Source: Spirochaetaceae bacterium
GTDB taxonomy: Bacteria > Spirochaetota > Spirochaetia > Treponematales > Breznakiellaceae
DNA length: 8,133 bases
Assembly: GCA_031278295.1 (NCBI GenBank)
Contig: JAITKQ010000134.1
Span: 1 to 8,133, forward strand
Direction of reading: 5' to 3'
Shown piece by piece: positions 7,409 to 8,133 of this stretch. Each line of letters opens with the position of its first letter. Positions within the stretch are counted from its first letter, which is position 1. Both the position numbers and the translations under genes were made by a program. The notes under the pieces were generated by a model. It was not told the DNA's origin, searched no databases, and saw nothing but the letters and a program-made list of their open reading frames with translations.

Positions 7409-7520
7409 GTCTCCGCCATAACCGGTCGAGCTGCCGCCCGCGCTCCGTTGCCGTCTAGCCCCCCTACGGGGTCCACTCAGCCCCCGGCCCCGTTTCCAAG
7501 CGTCACTGAATAGTTACAAT
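7409..7520. other. GC-rich non-coding stretch upstream of jetA
   Basis: This stretch is markedly richer in G and C than its surroundings and full of C/G runs able to pair, for example CCCC-TAC-GGGG (7461-7471). One minus-strand frame is open through it but has no usual start codon. I see no recognised RNA family or gene. It separates the small ORF from the AT-rich segment at 7521-7560. Confidence 0.3.
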
Positions 7521-7549
7521 TTGACAAACCTTTGAATTAATGATATACC
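7521..7549 (+). promoter_or_regulatory. Candidate rightward sigma70-type promoter
   Basis: A perfect TTGACA (7521-7526) is followed after 17 bases by TATACC (7544-7549, 4 of 6). It points to the right, away from the jet operon and antisense to the transposase remnant. No supported gene lies downstream in that direction within the window. It may be a relic promoter of a lost element or drive antisense RNA. Confidence 0.35.
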
Positions 7550-7585
7550 GCAAAAAACACCGGAGCTTTGTATTATGCCCTCATG

Positions 7586-8020
7586 TTACGCAAGAGCGCA
7601 ATTATCCCCCATGTTAAAAGCGGACAAAAATTCCATAGCGCTCTTCAGTGAAGCCATATCCGTGCTTTTACCGCAAAATAATTGTAGCCGTAATTTAATT
7701 TTACCATTTCTAATTTCACATACGCATATATCGACGCGAAGATATAGTTGCTTTGCGTCCTCCCGGTATTTGCGGCTTCCCGTATTCATTTCCCGCCACG
7801 TAAAGCGCCGTAACTATATTTATCCCTTTTACATGGCGGCCTTCCCTGTTCCCATACCGGCGTGTCGGCTTTTTGGTATTCAGCCGCAAGGATTCCCCGT
7901 TCATCCCTTCCCCGGCAAGAAACCGGGTGATTTGATCATGGCCGATTGCCCCGTCCGTCAATTCCGACAATCCGGTCGCTGTCGCTGTCCGGTACTTTCC
8001 AACAGACAATCACTAGGGAA
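7586..8020 (-). pseudogene. Frameshifted IS4/IS701-like transposase remnant
   Basis: Pieces of one DDE transposase lie in successive minus-strand frames. First comes SDCLLESTGQ (8014 to about 7985). After a shift it reads TATATGLSELTDGAIGHDQI then TRFLAGEG. Then, after an internal loss of roughly 45 residues, GRHVKGINIVTALYVAGNEYG. A third frame ends with D-x-ASLKSAMEFLSAFNMGD (to 7586). The TATGLSxLxDGxISHDxITRFL and GRxVKGINxxxALY motifs are those of IS4/IS701-like transposases. The frameshift lies in CAGCGACAGCGACC, where two surplus bases separate STGQ from TATGL. The first catalytic Asp region is missing. The N-terminal end stops exactly at the palindrome beginning at 8021. The plus-strand open frame across the same bases is its shadow. 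Confidence 0.6.
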
Positions 8021-8054
8021 GCACCGATTTATGCGAATGCGCATAAATCGGTGC
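8021..8054. repeat. Perfect 15-bp inverted repeat, AATG loop
   Basis: GCACCGATTTATGCG (8021-8035) and CGCATAAATCGGTGC (8040-8054) are perfectly complementary around the loop AATG. No T-tract follows. It abuts the truncated transposase, and its left half shares 17 bases with 259-275 at the other end of the window. It is likely a mobile palindromic repeat (REP/MITE-like) or an element end. Confidence 0.6.
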
Positions 8055-8063
8055 TACTTTAAT

Positions 8064-8096
8064 GCGAATGTCAACTTTGTTGACACATTTGCGTAA
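8064..8096. repeat. Second hairpin of the array, bulged 12-bp stem
   Basis: TGTCAAC (8069-8075) and GTTGACA (8079-8085) pair around TTT. Allowing a two-base bulge in the right arm, GCGAATG (8064-8070) also pairs with CATTTGC (8086-8092), giving about 12 pairs. The 9-mer ATGCGAATG in it also occurs in the hairpin at 8021 and at 264-272. Confidence 0.5.
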
Positions 8097-8107
8097 TGAA
8101 ATAGAGT

Positions 8108-8133
8108 TGTTCAGAAACCTCAGTTTCTGAACA
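8108..8133. repeat. Third hairpin, perfect 11-bp inverted repeat
   Basis: TGTTCAGAAAC (8108-8118) and GTTTCTGAACA (8123-8133) are perfectly complementary around CTCA. The right arm ends at the last base of the window, so the stem may be longer. It is the third consecutive hairpin in 113 bases. Confidence 0.55.

Noticed and set aside
7575..8096. A 173-codon plus-strand open frame downstream of a candidate promoter
   Set aside because: It is antisense to the recognisable transposase remnant, has no family features, runs through the palindromes, and its composition is that of a shadow frame.
1..8133. tRNA, rRNA or known riboswitch
   Set aside because: No cloverleaf, rRNA-like or recognised riboswitch core was seen on either strand by reading. 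A covariance-model search was not possible.

Overview
The window holds one complete four-gene Wadjet (JetABCD) plasmid-defence operon, flanked on both sides by transposase remnants and palindromic repeats. All four genes are on the minus strand and are transcribed from high to low coordinates: jetA (7151-5700), jetB (5707-5033), jetC (5036-1620), jetD (1630-311). Each junction overlaps by 4 to 11 bases, so the four proteins almost certainly come from one translationally coupled mRNA. JetC carries an intact Walker A, ABC signature and Walker B. JetD keeps the Toprim-type acidic residues of the Wadjet nuclease. JetA and JetB look full length. The JetA type (resembling DUF5716 rather than the DUF3375 kleisin of type I) suggests a type II-like Wadjet.

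How the genes work together (known for the family): JetA (kleisin), JetB (KITE/MukE-like) and JetC (SMC-type ATPase with coiled-coil arms) form a MukBEF-like motor that extrudes DNA loops. When the motor meets the topology of a small closed circle, JetD cleaves the DNA. The system therefore removes plasmids and spares the chromosome.

Layout: 1-100 holds short hairpins, possibly the tail of an upstream gene and an IS200/IS605-like palindrome. 101-283 is a broken N-terminal piece of an ISAs1-family transposase. 274-309 holds hairpins just behind jetD. 311-7151 is the jet operon. 7152-7250 is its probable promoter and operator region. 7262-7585 is a gene-poor leader with a tiny ORF and a possible rightward promoter. 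7586-8020 is a frameshifted, internally deleted IS4/IS701-like transposase on the minus strand. 8021-8133 is a run of three consecutive hairpins reaching the window edge.

Organism: base composition is mid-range (by eye near 50% GC), with Shine-Dalgarno-led ATG and GTG starts. The mixture of transposase scars and palindromic intergenic repeats would fit a host-associated bacterium. I lean weakly to a termite-gut Treponema-like spirochaete, but this is an impression and not demonstrated by the sequence. I found no evidence of a wholly new system. The most open questions are the regulatory palindrome/tandem repeat upstream of jetA, the repeat family shared by both flanks, and the hairpin array at the right edge.
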